A DNA stretch of 64,000 bases from an uncultured Pontibacter sp. (GCF_947499215.1 NZ_CANMNI010000002.1:868001-932000); one strand, 5' to 3'; counted from the first letter of the stretch, positions 17,787 to 26,862 are shown. Numbers and translations: made by a program. Notes: generated from the sequence alone by a model not told the origin.

Positions 17787-18770
17787 ATGAGCGAGATTTT
17801 GTTTGATGAAGTGCCTTCATTGGACTTAGCTGATTTTACATCGGGAGACGAAGGGCGCAGAGCACAGTTTGTGCAGAAGTTAGGAGACGCTTACCAGAAC
17901 ATTGGCTTTATTGCCCTGAAAAACCACGGCCTGAGCGATGACCTGACAGAGAGGCTCTATGCAGCCGTGAAGAAATTCTTCGCACTGCCTGACGAAGTAA
18001 AGCAAAAGTACGAGAACCCAGAACTGGCAGGCCAGCGCGGTTATGTAGGCAAAGGCAGAGAGAAAGCCAAAGGCTTTAACACGGGCGACCTAAAAGAGTT
18101 CTACCACGTAGGTCAGGACCTGAACGGCATTCCGGACAGTGACCCGATCAAAGAGGAATACCCGGCTAACATCTGGCCATCCGAAGTACCGGAGCTGGAG
18201 GAAGTTACACTGGAGGCTTACCGCAAGCTGGAAGCCGCTGGCAAAGAGGTGTTGCGCGCCATTGCCCTTCACCTTGGGCTAGAGGAAACTTACTTTGACG
18301 AGAAAGTGAAGTATGGCAATAGCATCCTGCGCCCGATCCACTACTTCCCAATCGAAGACCCGGACAAGGTGCCTGCTGATGCAGTGCGTGCCGCCGAGCA
18401 CGGCGATATCAACCTAATCACGTTGTTGATGGGTGCTAGCGCCGACGGCCTGCAAGTACTGCGCCGCGACGGCAAGTGGATCCCGATCACAGCCCTGCCA
18501 GAGCAGGTGGTAGTGAACGTGGGCGACATGCTGGCCCGCCTAACTAACAACAGGCTGAAGTCGACCATCCACCGTGTGGTAAACCCGCCACGCGAGCTGA
18601 TGAACACTTCCCGCTTCTCTATTCCGTTCTTTATGCACCCGCGTTCTGAAATGGACCTGACTTGCTTAGAGAGCTGCATTGATGAGCAAAATCCAAAGGC
18701 CTACCCAGATGCCACCGCAGGTGAGTACCTGAACGAGCGATTGGTAGAACTCGGACTGAAAAAAGCATAA
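17787..18770 (+). CDS. Isopenicillin N synthase-like 2OG-Fe(II) oxygenase
   Basis: 327 residues. An N-terminal DIOX_N-type domain (FIALKNHGLS, GYVGKGREKAKGF) precedes a double-stranded beta-helix core. Fe ligands are His205 and Asp207 (AAEHGDINLITLL) and His262 (KSTIHRVVNPP); the cosubstrate motif RxS is Arg276/Ser278 (TSRFSIPFF). The family catalyses 2-oxoglutarate- or ascorbate-like O2-dependent oxidations. The substrate cannot be inferred; bacterial members are often loosely called flavonol synthase or IPNS-like. Single gene with its own terminator. Confidence 0.88.
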   Translation: MSEILFDEVPSLDLADFTSGDEGRRAQFVQKLGDAYQNIGFIALKNHGLSDDLTERLYAAVKKFFALPDEVKQKYENPELAGQRGYVGKGREKAKGFNTGDLKEFYHVGQDLNGIPDSDPIKEEYPANIWPSEVPELEEVTLEAYRKLEAAGKEVLRAIALHLGLEETYFDEKVKYGNSILRPIHYFPIEDPDKVPADAVRAAEHGDINLITLLMGASADGLQVLRRDGKWIPITALPEQVVVNVGDMLARLTNNRLKSTIHRVVNPPRELMNTSRFSIPFFMHPRSEMDLTCLESCIDEQNPKAYPDATAGEYLNERLVELGLKKA

Positions 18771-18785
18771 ACCCAATTTGCTAAC

Positions 18786-18823
18786 AAAGAGAGAGATGGT
18801 GCCTGCACTGTCTCTCTTTTTTT
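18786..18823 (+). terminator. Terminator of the oxygenase gene
   Basis: AAAGAGAGA / TCTCTCTTT stem followed by seven T, ending 11 bases before the chromate transporter ATG. Confidence 0.8.
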
Positions 18824-18833
18824 GACCTACGGC

Positions 18834-20003
18834 ATGAGTCTGCGCTACTACATCTTTCTGAAAGACGTACTATTGCTTGCCCTGACTGCATTTGGGGGGC
18901 CGCAGGCGCATATCTCCATGATGTTCCGGCTGCTGGTAGAAAAGCGACGCTATCTGACCGATCAGGAACTGATCGAACTGAACGCCCTTTGCCAGATCTT
19001 GCCGGGCCCCACCTCCACCCAGACCATTACGGCCATCGGCTTTCGCATAGGAGGCCCTAACTTAGCATACCTGACCCTGCTGGTATGGTTGCTCCCCGCC
19101 TCCACCATTATGGCGGCGGCGGCAATAGGCATCTCCTACTTGCAGGCCAACGATATTTCACTCCAGTTTTTGCGCTTTATCCAGCCCATGGCGGTAGGCT
19201 TTGTCGCCTATGCCGCCTATGCCATCAGCATCAAAGTGGTGCAGACCAAGCTGGCCGTTGGCATTATGGTGGTGTCGGGCATACTGGCGTACTTCTTCCA
19301 CTCTCCTTGGGTGTACCCGTTGCTCTTGATAGCCGGCGGCGCCATCACGGCACTGCGGTTTAAGCAGCACCCCCAAGAGAAAGACAAAAAGCTCAAAATC
19401 CAGTGGGCTAACTTTCTGCTTTATGTAGGAGTGCTCATCACAGCGGCGGTGCTCGGTGGGGCCACCTCATCGCTCCCGATCAGGCTGTTTGAGAATTTTT
19501 ATCGAAATGGCAGTCTGGTGTTTGGCGGTGGTCAGGTGCTGATACCGCTCATGTTTACCGAATTTGTGGATTTTAAGCAATACCTGACGGCCGAGGAGTT
19601 TCTATCAGGCTTTGCCATTGTGCAGGCGCTTCCCGGCCCCGTCTTTTCATTCAGCTCCTTTATCGGGAACTTGGCAATGCGCGAGCATGGCGTATGGGGC
19701 CAGTTGCTAGGTTCCTTTGTCGCCACGGTCGGCATCTTCCTACCCGGCACCTTCCTGATATTCTTCGTGATTCGCTTTTGGGATGACCTTAAGAAGTACC
19801 GCGTGGTGCGGGCCTCGCTTGAAGGTATAAGCGCAGTAAGCTCCGGCATGGTGGTAGCGGCGGCCATTATGCTTTACAGACCCATCGATAACACGCCGCT
19901 CAACTTCGGTATTGTCGTTGCGACCTTTGCCTTGCTGCTTTTCACCCGCATACCCGCCCCTATCCTGATCTTGGTTGGTTTTGTGCTAGGCTTTATTTTC
20001 TAA
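18834..20003 (+). CDS. chrA: Chromate transporter family (CHR) protein
   Basis: 389 residues from ATG 18834. The TTG four codons earlier sits in the T tract of the preceding terminator and is unlikely. Two homologous halves are visible, each opening with an FGGP/FGGGQ signature: DVLLLALTAFGGPQAHISMM near the start and RNGSLVFGGGQVLIPLMF in the second half. Each is followed by a PGP motif (LCQILPGPTSTQ, IVQALPGPVFSF). This is the full-length bidomain form, with about ten membrane spans. The family exports chromate or takes up sulfate-like anions; the true substrate is not shown here. No regulator or chrB is nearby. Confidence 0.88.
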   Translation: MSLRYYIFLKDVLLLALTAFGGPQAHISMMFRLLVEKRRYLTDQELIELNALCQILPGPTSTQTITAIGFRIGGPNLAYLTLLVWLLPASTIMAAAAIGISYLQANDISLQFLRFIQPMAVGFVAYAAYAISIKVVQTKLAVGIMVVSGILAYFFHSPWVYPLLLIAGGAITALRFKQHPQEKDKKLKIQWANFLLYVGVLITAAVLGGATSSLPIRLFENFYRNGSLVFGGGQVLIPLMFTEFVDFKQYLTAEEFLSGFAIVQALPGPVFSFSSFIGNLAMREHGVWGQLLGSFVATVGIFLPGTFLIFFVIRFWDDLKKYRVVRASLEGISAVSSGMVVAAAIMLYRPIDNTPLNFGIVVATFALLLFTRIPAPILILVGFVLGFIF

Positions 20004-20022
20004 GGGCTAATAGGTATACAGC

Positions 20023-20060
20023 AAAAAAGCTGCCCGTGCATTAAAACAGGCAGCTCCTTA
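20023..20060. terminator. Hairpin between convergent chrA and rfbA
   Basis: AGCTGCC / GGCAGCT stem (20028-20034 and 20049-20055), preceded by six A and followed by an A/T-rich run. It could serve both genes. Confidence 0.6.
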
Positions 20061-20094
20061 TTACGCCAACTCATTCGTTGCAATTGTTTGGTTG

Positions 20095-20973
20095 CTACTG
20101 CTTGAAAGTCTTCTCTTTCAGCAATCCCATTAAATACTCCCCATAGCCGCTCTTTCTGAGAGGTTCCGCGGCTTGTCTGAGCTGCGCGTCGTCGATGAAG
20201 CCCATGCGCCAAGCCACCTCCTCGACGCAGCCGATCTTGAGGCCCTGCCGCTCCTCGATCACCTGCACGAACGTGGCCGCCTGCATCAGCGACTGGATCG
20301 TGCCCGTGTCGAGCCAGGCCGTTCCGCGGTTGAGCACGCCCACCTTCAGTTTGCCCCTTCGCAGGTACTCTCTGTTCACGTCCGTGATCTCGTACTCGCC
20401 CCGGGCGCTCGGCTCAAGTGCCTTGGCGATGGCCACCACCTCGTTGTCATAGAAGTAGAGGCCCGGCACGGCGTAGTTTGACTTCGGCTCCGAGGGCTTC
20501 TCCTCGATGGAGACGGCCCTGCCGGAGTCGTCGAACTCGACCACCCCGTAGCGCTCGGGGTCCTGCACGTGGTAGGCGAAGACCACGCCCCCCTCCGGGT
20601 CGGCGTTCCCGCGCAGCACCGAGCCCATGCCCGATCCGTAGAAGATGTTGTCGCCGAGCACGAGGGCCACCTTGTCCCCTCCGATGAACTCCTCGCCGAT
20701 CACGAAGGCCTGCGCCAGCCCATTGGGCGTCTCCTGCGCGGCATAGCTGAAGCGGCAGCCGATCTGCGAACCGTCGCCCAAGAGGCGCTCAAACAGGGGC
20801 AGATCGTGCGGGGTGGAGATGATCAATACCTCGCGTATGCCGGCCAGCATCAAAGTGGAGAGCGGGTAGTAGATCATGGGCTTGTCGTAGACGGGCATGA
20901 GCTGCTTGCTCACGGCCAGCGTCAGGGGGTGAAGCCTCGTGCCGGAGCCCCCGGCCAGAATGATGCCTTTCAT
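20095..20973 (-). CDS. rfbA: Glucose-1-phosphate thymidylyltransferase
   Basis: 292 residues from the ATG at 20973, chosen because [18 protein letters not shown] is the standard N-terminus; earlier in-frame codons are leader. The nucleotide-binding [35 protein letters not shown] (metal-binding Asp) and [20 protein letters not shown] blocks are intact. It makes dTDP-glucose from dTTP and glucose-1-phosphate for surface sugars. It lies 150 bases downstream of rfbB on the same strand. Base composition is strikingly GC-rich (about 65-70% in sampled 60-base lines of the pair) and it lacks the GGTATA motif that is frequent elsewhere, suggesting recent acquisition. Confidence 0.96.
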   Translation of the reverse strand: MKGIILAGGSGTRLHPLTLAVSKQLMPVYDKPMIYYPLSTLMLAGIREVLIISTPHDLPLFERLLGDGSQIGCRFSYAAQETPNGLAQAFVIGEEFIGGDKVALVLGDNIFYGSGMGSVLRGNADPEGGVVFAYHVQDPERYGVVEFDDSGRAVSIEEKPSEPKSNYAVPGLYFYDNEVVAIAKALEPSARGEYEITDVNREYLRRGKLKVGVLNRGTAWLDTGTIQSLMQAATFVQVIEERQGLKIGCVEEVAWRMGFIDDAQLRQAAEPLRKSGYGEYLMGLLKEKTFKQ

Positions 20974-20985
20974 GTTTTGGTTGCT

Positions 20986-21117
20986 AATGGTTGATTGCTG
21001 ATTGCTTTTCCCGCAATGCCACAATCTGTGTTTCCTTAAAAACTGTCATTGTCACCGTGCCTTGGGCTGATGCTGTGGCTGAGTGCTGGCTTATCTCAGC
21101 AATCAGCAATTAACAAT
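20986..21117. repeat. Imperfect inverted repeat between rfbB and rfbA
   Basis: TTGATTGCTGATTGC (about 20990-21005) and its near reverse complement CAGCAATCAGCAATTAAC (about 21097-21114) border the rfbB-rfbA spacer. The 110 bases between them hold no ORF. The arms are built of a short ATTGCTG unit repeated. Confidence 0.5.
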
Positions 21118-21123
21118 TCGCCC

Positions 21124-22173
21124 CTACCGGTGCTCGTACTGCTCGCGGTAGTAGTCGCGGTAGTGGCCCGAGGTGACCTCTTCCAGCCACTGTTCGTTCT
21201 CCAGATACCAGTCCACGGTCTTTCTGAGGCCCTGCTCGAAGGTGACGGAGGGCGCCCATCCCAGCTCCGACATGAGCTTGCTCGAGTCGATGGCGTAGCG
21301 GGCGTCGTGGCCGGCGCGGTCTTTCACAAAGGTGATCAGCTTCCGCGACGCGCCCTGCTCCCGGCCCAGCCTCTCGTCCATCACGTCGCACAAAAGCTCG
21401 ATGAGGTCGATGTTGCGCCACTCGTTCACGCCCCCCACGTTGTAGGTCTCCCCCACTCTGCCCCGGTGGAAGATCGCGTCGATGGCCCGCGCGTGGTCCT
21501 TGACGTAGAGCCAGTCCCGCACGTTCTCCCCCTTCCCGTACACGGGCACGGGCCTTCCCTCCTTGATGTTGTGGATGGCCAGCGGGATGAGCTTCTCGGG
21601 GAAGTGGTTGGGGCCGTAGTTGTTAGAGCAGTTGCTCAGTTTCACCGGCAGCCCGTAGGTGTGGAACCACGCCCGCACGAAGTGGTCCGAGGCGGCCTTG
21701 GAGGCCGAGTAGGGCGAGCGCGGGTCGTAGGCCGTGGACTCGGTGAAGAGCCCCTCCTCGCCCAGCGAGCCGTACACCTCGTCGGTGGAGACGTGGTAGA
21801 AGAGTTTGCCCTCAAAGTCCCCCGCCCAAGCGCGGCGGCAGGCCTCCAGCAGGTTGACCGTGCCGATGACGTTGGTCTGAACGAAGGCCATGGGCCCGGC
21901 GATGGAGCGGTCCACGTGCGACTCAGCCGCCAGATGGAGCACCGCCCCGAACCGGTGCTCGGAGAAAATCGACTCCAGATAGGCCGCATCAGTGATGTCG
22001 CCCTTGAGGAAGGTGTAGTTCTCCCGCCCCTCCACATCCGCAAGGTTCTGCAGGTTGCCCGCGTAGGTGAGCTTATCGAGGTTGAAGACGTGATAGTGCG
22101 GGTAGGACTCCACAAACAGCCGCACCACGTGCGAGCCGATGAAGCCGGCCCCGCCGGTAATCAGTAGATTCAT
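21124..22173 (-). CDS. rfbB: dTDP-glucose 4,6-dehydratase
   Basis: 349 residues of the extended SDR family. TGGAGFIGS (6-14) binds NAD, VSTDEVYG gives Thr130, Asp131 and Glu132, and PYSASKAA gives Tyr155 and Lys159, the complete dehydratase active site. It turns dTDP-glucose into dTDP-4-keto-6-deoxyglucose, the product of RfbA being its substrate. Its start is 2 bases from the galE stop upstream, so galE-rfbB-rfbA may be one transcript. Composition is as GC-rich as rfbA and unlike galE. rfbC and rfbD are not in the window. Confidence 0.96.
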   Translation of the reverse strand: MNLLITGGAGFIGSHVVRLFVESYPHYHVFNLDKLTYAGNLQNLADVEGRENYTFLKGDITDAAYLESIFSEHRFGAVLHLAAESHVDRSIAGPMAFVQTNVIGTVNLLEACRRAWAGDFEGKLFYHVSTDEVYGSLGEEGLFTESTAYDPRSPYSASKAASDHFVRAWFHTYGLPVKLSNCSNNYGPNHFPEKLIPLAIHNIKEGRPVPVYGKGENVRDWLYVKDHARAIDAIFHRGRVGETYNVGGVNEWRNIDLIELLCDVMDERLGREQGASRKLITFVKDRAGHDARYAIDSSKLMSELGWAPSVTFEQGLRKTVDWYLENEQWLEEVTSGHYRDYYREQYEHR

Positions 22174-22175
22174 AA

Positions 22176-23207
22176 CTATACCCGCTCTGATGTTTTATGT
22201 AAATGCATTTGCCAGTCCCAAGCGCTCTGCATGGCTTCCTCCAGCGTACTGGTGGTTTTAAAGCCCAGCTCTTCTGTCGCCTTGGTCACATCGGCGTATA
22301 TTTTCGGCACGTCGCCCGGACGACGCGGTCCAATCTTAAAGTTAAGTTTCTCGCCAGTGGCACGCTCAAAAGCCTGCACCGCCTCCAGTACTGTATTGCC
22401 TGTGCCGGTGCCGACATTGAAGAACTCTATATTCTCCGCTTTATCAGAAAGTAGTCTGTCAATAGCCACCACGTGTGCTTTGGCAAGGTCTACCACATGC
22501 ACGTAGTCGCGGATGCAAGTGCCGTCTGCGGTATCGTAATCGTCACCGAAAATAGTCAGCTCTTTTCGTATACCTGCAGCCGTCTGCGTGATGAAAGGTA
22601 CGAGGTTGTTCGGAACGCCCAGTGGCAACTCACCTATCTTAGCGGACGGATGGGCTCCAATCGGGTTGAAATAACGCAGAGCGATGGTATGCATGCCACT
22701 ACCGCTAGTCGCCAAGTCAGTTAGAATCTCTTCGCAGATTTTCTTGGTGTTGCCGTATGGAGAGTTAGCTTTTTGAACAGGTGTCTGTTCCGTTACCGGC
22801 AGTTGTTCCGGTATGCCATACACGGTGCAGGAAGAGGAAAACACCAGTTTGTTTACCTTAAACTCCTCCATCACTTGCAGCAGTGCTACCAGTGAGCCAA
22901 TGTTGTTGTGATAGTACTTGAGCGGCTCGGCCACCGACTCTCCCACTGCTTTGTAAGCCGCAAAGTGGATAACACCGGCTATTCCCGGCTCCTCTTCGAA
23001 TACCCCGCGCAACGCTGCCGCATCGGTGCAGTCGATGCGATGGCAGGTTACTTCTCTACCCAGAATGTCCGCTATACCTTGTAGGGAGCGCTCCTCAGTA
23101 TTAGAGAAATTGTCGATGATGATGGGCTCATACCCTGCCTCTACCAGCTCTACCACGGTATGGGAGCCAATATAGCCAGCCCCGCCGGTTACTAATATTT
23201 TCTTCAT
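22176..23207 (-). CDS. galE: UDP-glucose 4-epimerase
   Basis: 343 residues from ATG 23207 (MKKILVTGGAGYIGSH), preferred over an ATG five codons upstream. NAD-binding TGGAGYIGSH, the SSSCTVYG serine block, and NSPYGNTKK with Tyr151 and Lys155 form the epimerase site; RYFNPIGAHPS and IRDYVHVVDLA complete the GalE signatures. It interconverts UDP-glucose and UDP-galactose. Composition and motif content match the rest of the chromosome, unlike the adjoining rfbB and rfbA. Confidence 0.96.
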   Translation of the reverse strand: MKKILVTGGAGYIGSHTVVELVEAGYEPIIIDNFSNTEERSLQGIADILGREVTCHRIDCTDAAALRGVFEEEPGIAGVIHFAAYKAVGESVAEPLKYYHNNIGSLVALLQVMEEFKVNKLVFSSSCTVYGIPEQLPVTEQTPVQKANSPYGNTKKICEEILTDLATSGSGMHTIALRYFNPIGAHPSAKIGELPLGVPNNLVPFITQTAAGIRKELTIFGDDYDTADGTCIRDYVHVVDLAKAHVVAIDRLLSDKAENIEFFNVGTGTGNTVLEAVQAFERATGEKLNFKIGPRRPGDVPKIYADVTKATEELGFKTTSTLEEAMQSAWDWQMHLHKTSERV

Positions 23208-23334
23208 GTGATTTGTTCTCAAGCTTTTAATCAGCTTTCTTTTATGCGTTCTGTATAGGGTGTGCTTCCGGTTTCAGAAAACAAACAACCTTATCATTTA
23301 CGGCAGCTCAGCGCCGCACAATTCATTAGTACAA

Positions 23335-23342
23335 CAAAAATA
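23335..23342 (-). promoter_or_regulatory. Weak candidate -7 element for galE
   Basis: Minus strand TATTTTTG matches TAnnTTTG, 127 bases upstream of galE in an A/T-rich stretch. No -33 TTG was found at the usual distance. Confidence 0.25.
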
Positions 23343-23403
23343 TAATATATAAATGTAAATACTGAGCGTATCAAAAACCTGTTGCCGTTCTGCAACAGCA
23401 GTT

Positions 23404-24258
23404 TCACGATATCCCTTTCACGATTCGGTTCTTATTGAAAAGGTCCTGCACGACTTCCGCATGCGAGAAACCAGCCTGTAACAGCTGTTGACGCACCTCC
23501 TCCCCATACTGCTCATTAATTTCGAAGTATAGCCGGCCGCCATTTTTCAACAACTCCGCTCCTGCCTCCGCAATGCGTTTATAGTACTTCAACGGGTCCT
23601 CATCAGGCACGAACAACGCCAGATGCGGCTCATAATCCAGTACGTTGGGACGCATGAGGGCCTTCTCCTGCTCCATCACGTAAGGCGGATTGCTCGTGAT
23701 AATGTCTAACGAATGTGGTGCTATACCTAGTATCGGATCGAAGACATCCTGCTGCAGCCACGCCACGGGAAGTCTCAATTGACGGGCATTGGTACGCGCC
23801 ACCTTGAGCGCTCCTTCCGACAATTCGAGTCCGTATACCTTGTCGGCCTGCAGGTTTGCCGCCAAAGCAAGCGGTATACAGCCACTCCCGGTGCAGATGT
23901 CCAGCACTTGCAATCCTTTCAGTCCTCTATGCTCCCGCACCACGAGATCCACCAACTCCTCTGTTTCCGGGCGGGGAATCAGCACCCGCTCGTCTACCTG
24001 CAGATCCAGCCCATAGAAGTGAGCCACGCCTAGCACGTACTGCACCGGCTCCTGTTGCTTTAGTCGCGCTACCACTTCCTTTATCTTTTCCTCCTTCGCT
24101 GGCTCCACCTCCTCTTTCTGATCCAACCTAAGTTGCACCCGCGACTTTTGCAGCACATGTTCCAGCACGAGTTGCGCAATAGCGCCTGCCTCCGGTTCGG
24201 GATAGGCCGCCTGTATGTTCTCGCGTATGTATTGGGCAGTCTGCTGGATGGTCGCCAC
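23404..24258 (-). CDS. prmC: Peptide chain release factor N5-glutamine methyltransferase
   Basis: 284 residues. An N-terminal helical domain (1-75) precedes a class I methyltransferase: IPRPETEELV, VLDICTGSGCIPLALA (SAM-binding, 118-133) and the catalytic SNPPYV with Asn190-Pro-Pro-Tyr193. The enzyme methylates the GGQ glutamine of release factors. It is divergent from ribD, a frequent arrangement in Bacteroidota. The C-terminus (LFNKNRIVKGI) is the normal one. Confidence 0.95.
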   Translation of the reverse strand: MATIQQTAQYIRENIQAAYPEPEAGAIAQLVLEHVLQKSRVQLRLDQKEEVEPAKEEKIKEVVARLKQQEPVQYVLGVAHFYGLDLQVDERVLIPRPETEELVDLVVREHRGLKGLQVLDICTGSGCIPLALAANLQADKVYGLELSEGALKVARTNARQLRLPVAWLQQDVFDPILGIAPHSLDIITSNPPYVMEQEKALMRPNVLDYEPHLALFVPDEDPLKYYKRIAEAGAELLKNGGRLYFEINEQYGEEVRQQLLQAGFSHAEVVQDLFNKNRIVKGIS

Positions 24259-24284
24259 GGGTATAATTGTTTTGTGAATTTAGG

Positions 24285-24292
24285 TACCTTTG
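24285..24292 (+). promoter_or_regulatory. Candidate -7 element for ribD
   Basis: TACCTTTG matches TAnnTTTG about 100 bases before ribD. The upstream TTTTG is only 10 bases away, so the -33 is uncertain. Confidence 0.4.
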
Positions 24293-24394
24293 CAAAAGTA
24301 AAATTTTATTGCGTATAAGTCACAATTGACCGGATAAGGCTTGCTAAGGCAGCGTTTTTTTGACTGGCTATACCTAACTTTCTAACTCCTGAAC

Positions 24395-25450
24395 TTGAAC
24401 GACGAGCTCTACATGCGCCGCGCCCTAGAACTGGCCAGATTGGGCAGTGGCTATACCCACCCCAACCCCATGGTGGGCTGTGTGGTGGTATACGATGGAC
24501 GCATTATAGGCGAAGGCTGGCACAGGGCGTACGGTGGTCCGCATGCGGAGGTCAATGCCATTGCCAGCATAGAAGATAAGCATTTGCTTCCCAAAAGCCG
24601 GGTATACGTCACGCTGGAGCCCTGCTCACATTTCGGCAAGACACCACCTTGTGCGGACTTGCTCATTAGCAGTGGCGTTCGTGATGTGGTGATCTGCAAT
24701 ACCGACCCCAACCCCCGCGTAGCCGGTCGAGGCATCAAAAAACTGTTCGATGCCGGTGCGCAGGTAAAAGTCGGTGTGCTGGAGGAGGAAGGATTGGAAC
24801 TGAACAAGCGCTTTTTCACTTTCCATACCCAAAAACGGCCTTACATCCTACTGAAGTGGGCGGAGTCGGCGGACGGTTTTATCAGCGGCCCGAACAATAG
24901 GCAGGTACAGATCAGTGGGCCTTTGTCTCGGAGACTGGTGCACAAGTGGCGCTCGGAGGAGCAGGCGATCATGGTGGGCAGCCACACGGCCGCCTGCGAT
25001 AACCCGCGCCTCGACACTCGCTTGTGGCCCGGGCACAATCCGCTGCGTGTTGTCATAGACCGTAAGCTACAACTGCCTACCCATCTGCACCTGTTCGACA
25101 AAAGCCAGCCGACGGTGGTCTATACCTACCTGCAGCAAGAACAGATGCACGAGAACCTGCAATTTGTGCAGCTGCGCGAGGAAGAGCCGTTTTTAGCACA
25201 GGTGATGCAAGACCTGCATGAACGCAATGTGCTTTCACTACTGGTGGAGGGAGGCACTTACCTGCTCAATAGCCTGTTAAAGGAAAACCTCTGGGACGAA
25301 GCGCTTTGTTTTAAAAGTAAAACGCGTGTATTGGGGGATGGCACCGGAGCCCCGATCATGGCGCAGGGCCAGTTGCTGGAAGTGCAGACAGTTGGCTCCG
25401 ACCAGCTTTTTCATTACCGAAACAACCTGTCAACATTACATATTTCTTAA
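24395..25450 (+). CDS. ribD: Bifunctional riboflavin biosynthesis deaminase/reductase
   Basis: 351 residues. The N-terminal cytidine-deaminase-like domain has the zinc site His50-Ala-Glu52 (PHAEVNAI), Cys77 (LEPCSHFG) and Cys86 (TPPCADLL). The C-terminal half (about 145-351) is the reductase: LKWAESADGFISG, GSHTAACDNPRLDTR and LVEGGTYLLNSLL. It performs two successive steps to ribityl-aminouracil phosphate. The start used is TTG at 24395 because the residues ahead of the ATG at 24413 (NDELYM) match homologues; the ATG is the alternative. Confidence 0.93.
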   Translation: MNDELYMRRALELARLGSGYTHPNPMVGCVVVYDGRIIGEGWHRAYGGPHAEVNAIASIEDKHLLPKSRVYVTLEPCSHFGKTPPCADLLISSGVRDVVICNTDPNPRVAGRGIKKLFDAGAQVKVGVLEEEGLELNKRFFTFHTQKRPYILLKWAESADGFISGPNNRQVQISGPLSRRLVHKWRSEEQAIMVGSHTAACDNPRLDTRLWPGHNPLRVVIDRKLQLPTHLHLFDKSQPTVVYTYLQQEQMHENLQFVQLREEEPFLAQVMQDLHERNVLSLLVEGGTYLLNSLLKENLWDEALCFKSKTRVLGDGTGAPIMAQGQLLEVQTVGSDQLFHYRNNLSTLHIS

Positions 25451-25455
25451 CTTTG
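25448..25455 (+). promoter_or_regulatory. Candidate -7 element for the fRMsr gene
   Basis: TAACTTTG, overlapping the ribD stop codon, matches TAnnTTTG and lies about 100 bases before the next gene. No clear -33. Confidence 0.3.
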
Positions 25456-25555
25456 ATGTGCGCGGACTATTTGGCGACACCCTCTCTGAGTCACACAGAT
25501 GCTCTATGGCAACCTCCTCAATCTTCCGCTCATTTCTCAACAAATACCTTGCAAC

Positions 25556-26038
25556 ATGGCTGAATCACTTATAGTAGACCAGAATCTTAGTAAAGAAGAA
25601 AAATACAAAGCACTTGTACCGCAGATTGAAGCGCTGGTGACAGGCGAAACGGATCTGATCGCGAACCTGTCAAATATGATGGCGGCACTGCACCACGGCA
25701 TGGGTTTCTTTTGGGTGGGCGTGTACTTTAACAAAGAAGGGCAGCTGGTACTCGGACCGTTTCAGGGGCCGATCGCCTGCACCCGCATACCTTACCACAA
25801 GGGCGTTTGCGGTGCCTGCTATACCCGCCGCGAAACCATTCTGGTGCCGGACGTAGAGGCTTTCCCGGGACACATCGCCTGCAGCGGCGACTCTAAGTCA
25901 GAGATTGTGATCCCAGTAATTAAAAACGGAGAAGTGAAGCTCGTGCTCGATGTGGACAGCGATAAACTGAACGATTTTGACGAGGTAGACCAGAAATACC
26001 TCGAGCAACTTATGAAGCTGGTGGAAAGCTGGTACTAG
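25556..26038 (+). CDS. msrC: Free methionine-(R)-sulfoxide reductase (GAF domain)
   Basis: 160 residues from ATG 25556 (MAESLIVDQNLSKEEKY), the usual family length; an upstream ATG would add a hydrophobic tail with no counterpart. It is a single GAF domain with MGFFWVGVYF, GPFQGPIACTRIPYHKGVCG and HIACSGDSKSEIVIPV. Cys75, Cys85 and Cys109 have the same spacing (10 and 24) as the three redox cysteines of E. coli fRMsr, with Cys109 the catalytic one. It reduces free Met-R-sulfoxide using thioredoxin. A strong terminator follows. Confidence 0.9.
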   Translation: MAESLIVDQNLSKEEKYKALVPQIEALVTGETDLIANLSNMMAALHHGMGFFWVGVYFNKEGQLVLGPFQGPIACTRIPYHKGVCGACYTRRETILVPDVEAFPGHIACSGDSKSEIVIPVIKNGEVKLVLDVDSDKLNDFDEVDQKYLEQLMKLVESWY

Positions 26039-26053
26039 TTTTTAGCATATCGA

Positions 26054-26105
26054 TAAAACGCAAGGGCCGCTGCAGTTTATACCTGCAGCGGCCCTTGCGT
26101 TTTTA
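26054..26105 (+). terminator. Very long perfect hairpin terminator
   Basis: The stem has 18 perfect pairs (26058-26075 and 26083-26100) around a 7-base loop TTTATAC, extended by AAAA/TTTT pairs. It lies 15-20 bases after the fRMsr stop and also downstream of the opposing psd gene, so it could act in both directions. Confidence 0.85.
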
Positions 26106-26142
26106 TTACTAAGCGTCTAGTAGTTCTTATCTGACGCTATGC

Positions 26143-26826
26143 TTACCCAAACAAAGTAGGTGGCGCTGTTTTAAGCTGAGCGATGACGGTCTGGCCGCCT
26201 TTTGTCTTCTGGCCGAGCTCTACTTTCACTTCGGTGTCCAAGGGCAGAAAGATATCCACGCGCGAGCCGAACTTGATGAAACCGAACTCCTCCCCTTGGC
26301 TTACTTCGTCGCCCTCGTTCACGTACCACACAATACGGCGCGCCATCGCGCCGGCAATCTGGCGGAACAGCACCTCAGGACCGGCAGTGGACTCCACCAC
26401 CACGGTCGTACGCTCGTTTTGCGTGCTCGACTTCGGGTGCCATGCCACAAAGTAATTGCCCGGATGGTATTTGAAGTAGCTCACGATGCCTGACACCGGG
26501 TTACGCGTTATGTGCACGTTGATCGGCGACATAAATATGGAGATCTGCTTGCGCTTGTCTTTGAAGTATTCCGTTTCCTCTACCTCTTCGATCACCACCA
26601 CTTTGCCGTCGGCAGGCGCTACGATCAGATCTTCGTGCAATAACAGGTTGCGGTAAGGGCTGCGGAAAAACTGCAGAATGAGCAGGAATAGAACGGCTGA
26701 AACACCGGAGAAAATCTTATTGAAGGTATTGTTATCTGCATTGAAAGTGTAGAGTAACAGATTGAGTACCAACAAAATCAATAGTGTGAAAAATAAAATC
26801 CTTCTTCCTTCCTTGTGAATTTTCAT
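26143..26826 (-). CDS. psd: Phosphatidylserine decarboxylase family proenzyme
   Basis: 227 residues: two N-terminal membrane segments (11-28 and 38-53), then VAPADGKVVVIEE, FMSPINVHITRNPVSG and HPGNYFVAWHPKSSTQNER. The self-cleavage site is Gly187-Ser188 in FIKFGSRVDIFLP, which forms the pyruvoyl prosthetic group. This is the short bacterial/archaeal-type Psd. It converts phosphatidylserine to phosphatidylethanolamine in the inner membrane. CdsA, which makes the CDP-diacylglycerol precursor, lies two genes upstream on the same strand; glutamate dehydrogenase is inserted between them. Confidence 0.93.
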   Translation of the reverse strand: MKIHKEGRRILFFTLLILLVLNLLLYTFNADNNTFNKIFSGVSAVLFLLILQFFRSPYRNLLLHEDLIVAPADGKVVVIEEVEETEYFKDKRKQISIFMSPINVHITRNPVSGIVSYFKYHPGNYFVAWHPKSSTQNERTTVVVESTAGPEVLFRQIAGAMARRIVWYVNEGDEVSQGEEFGFIKFGSRVDIFLPLDTEVKVELGQKTKGGQTVIAQLKTAPPTLFG

Positions 26827-26862
26827 CCGTGAAAACTAAATGCTACAGGTCATATATAACTT

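Noticed and set aside
20569..22167. Long plus-strand ORFs opposite rfbA and rfbB
   Set aside because: Shadow frames that result from the high GC of the real minus-strand genes.
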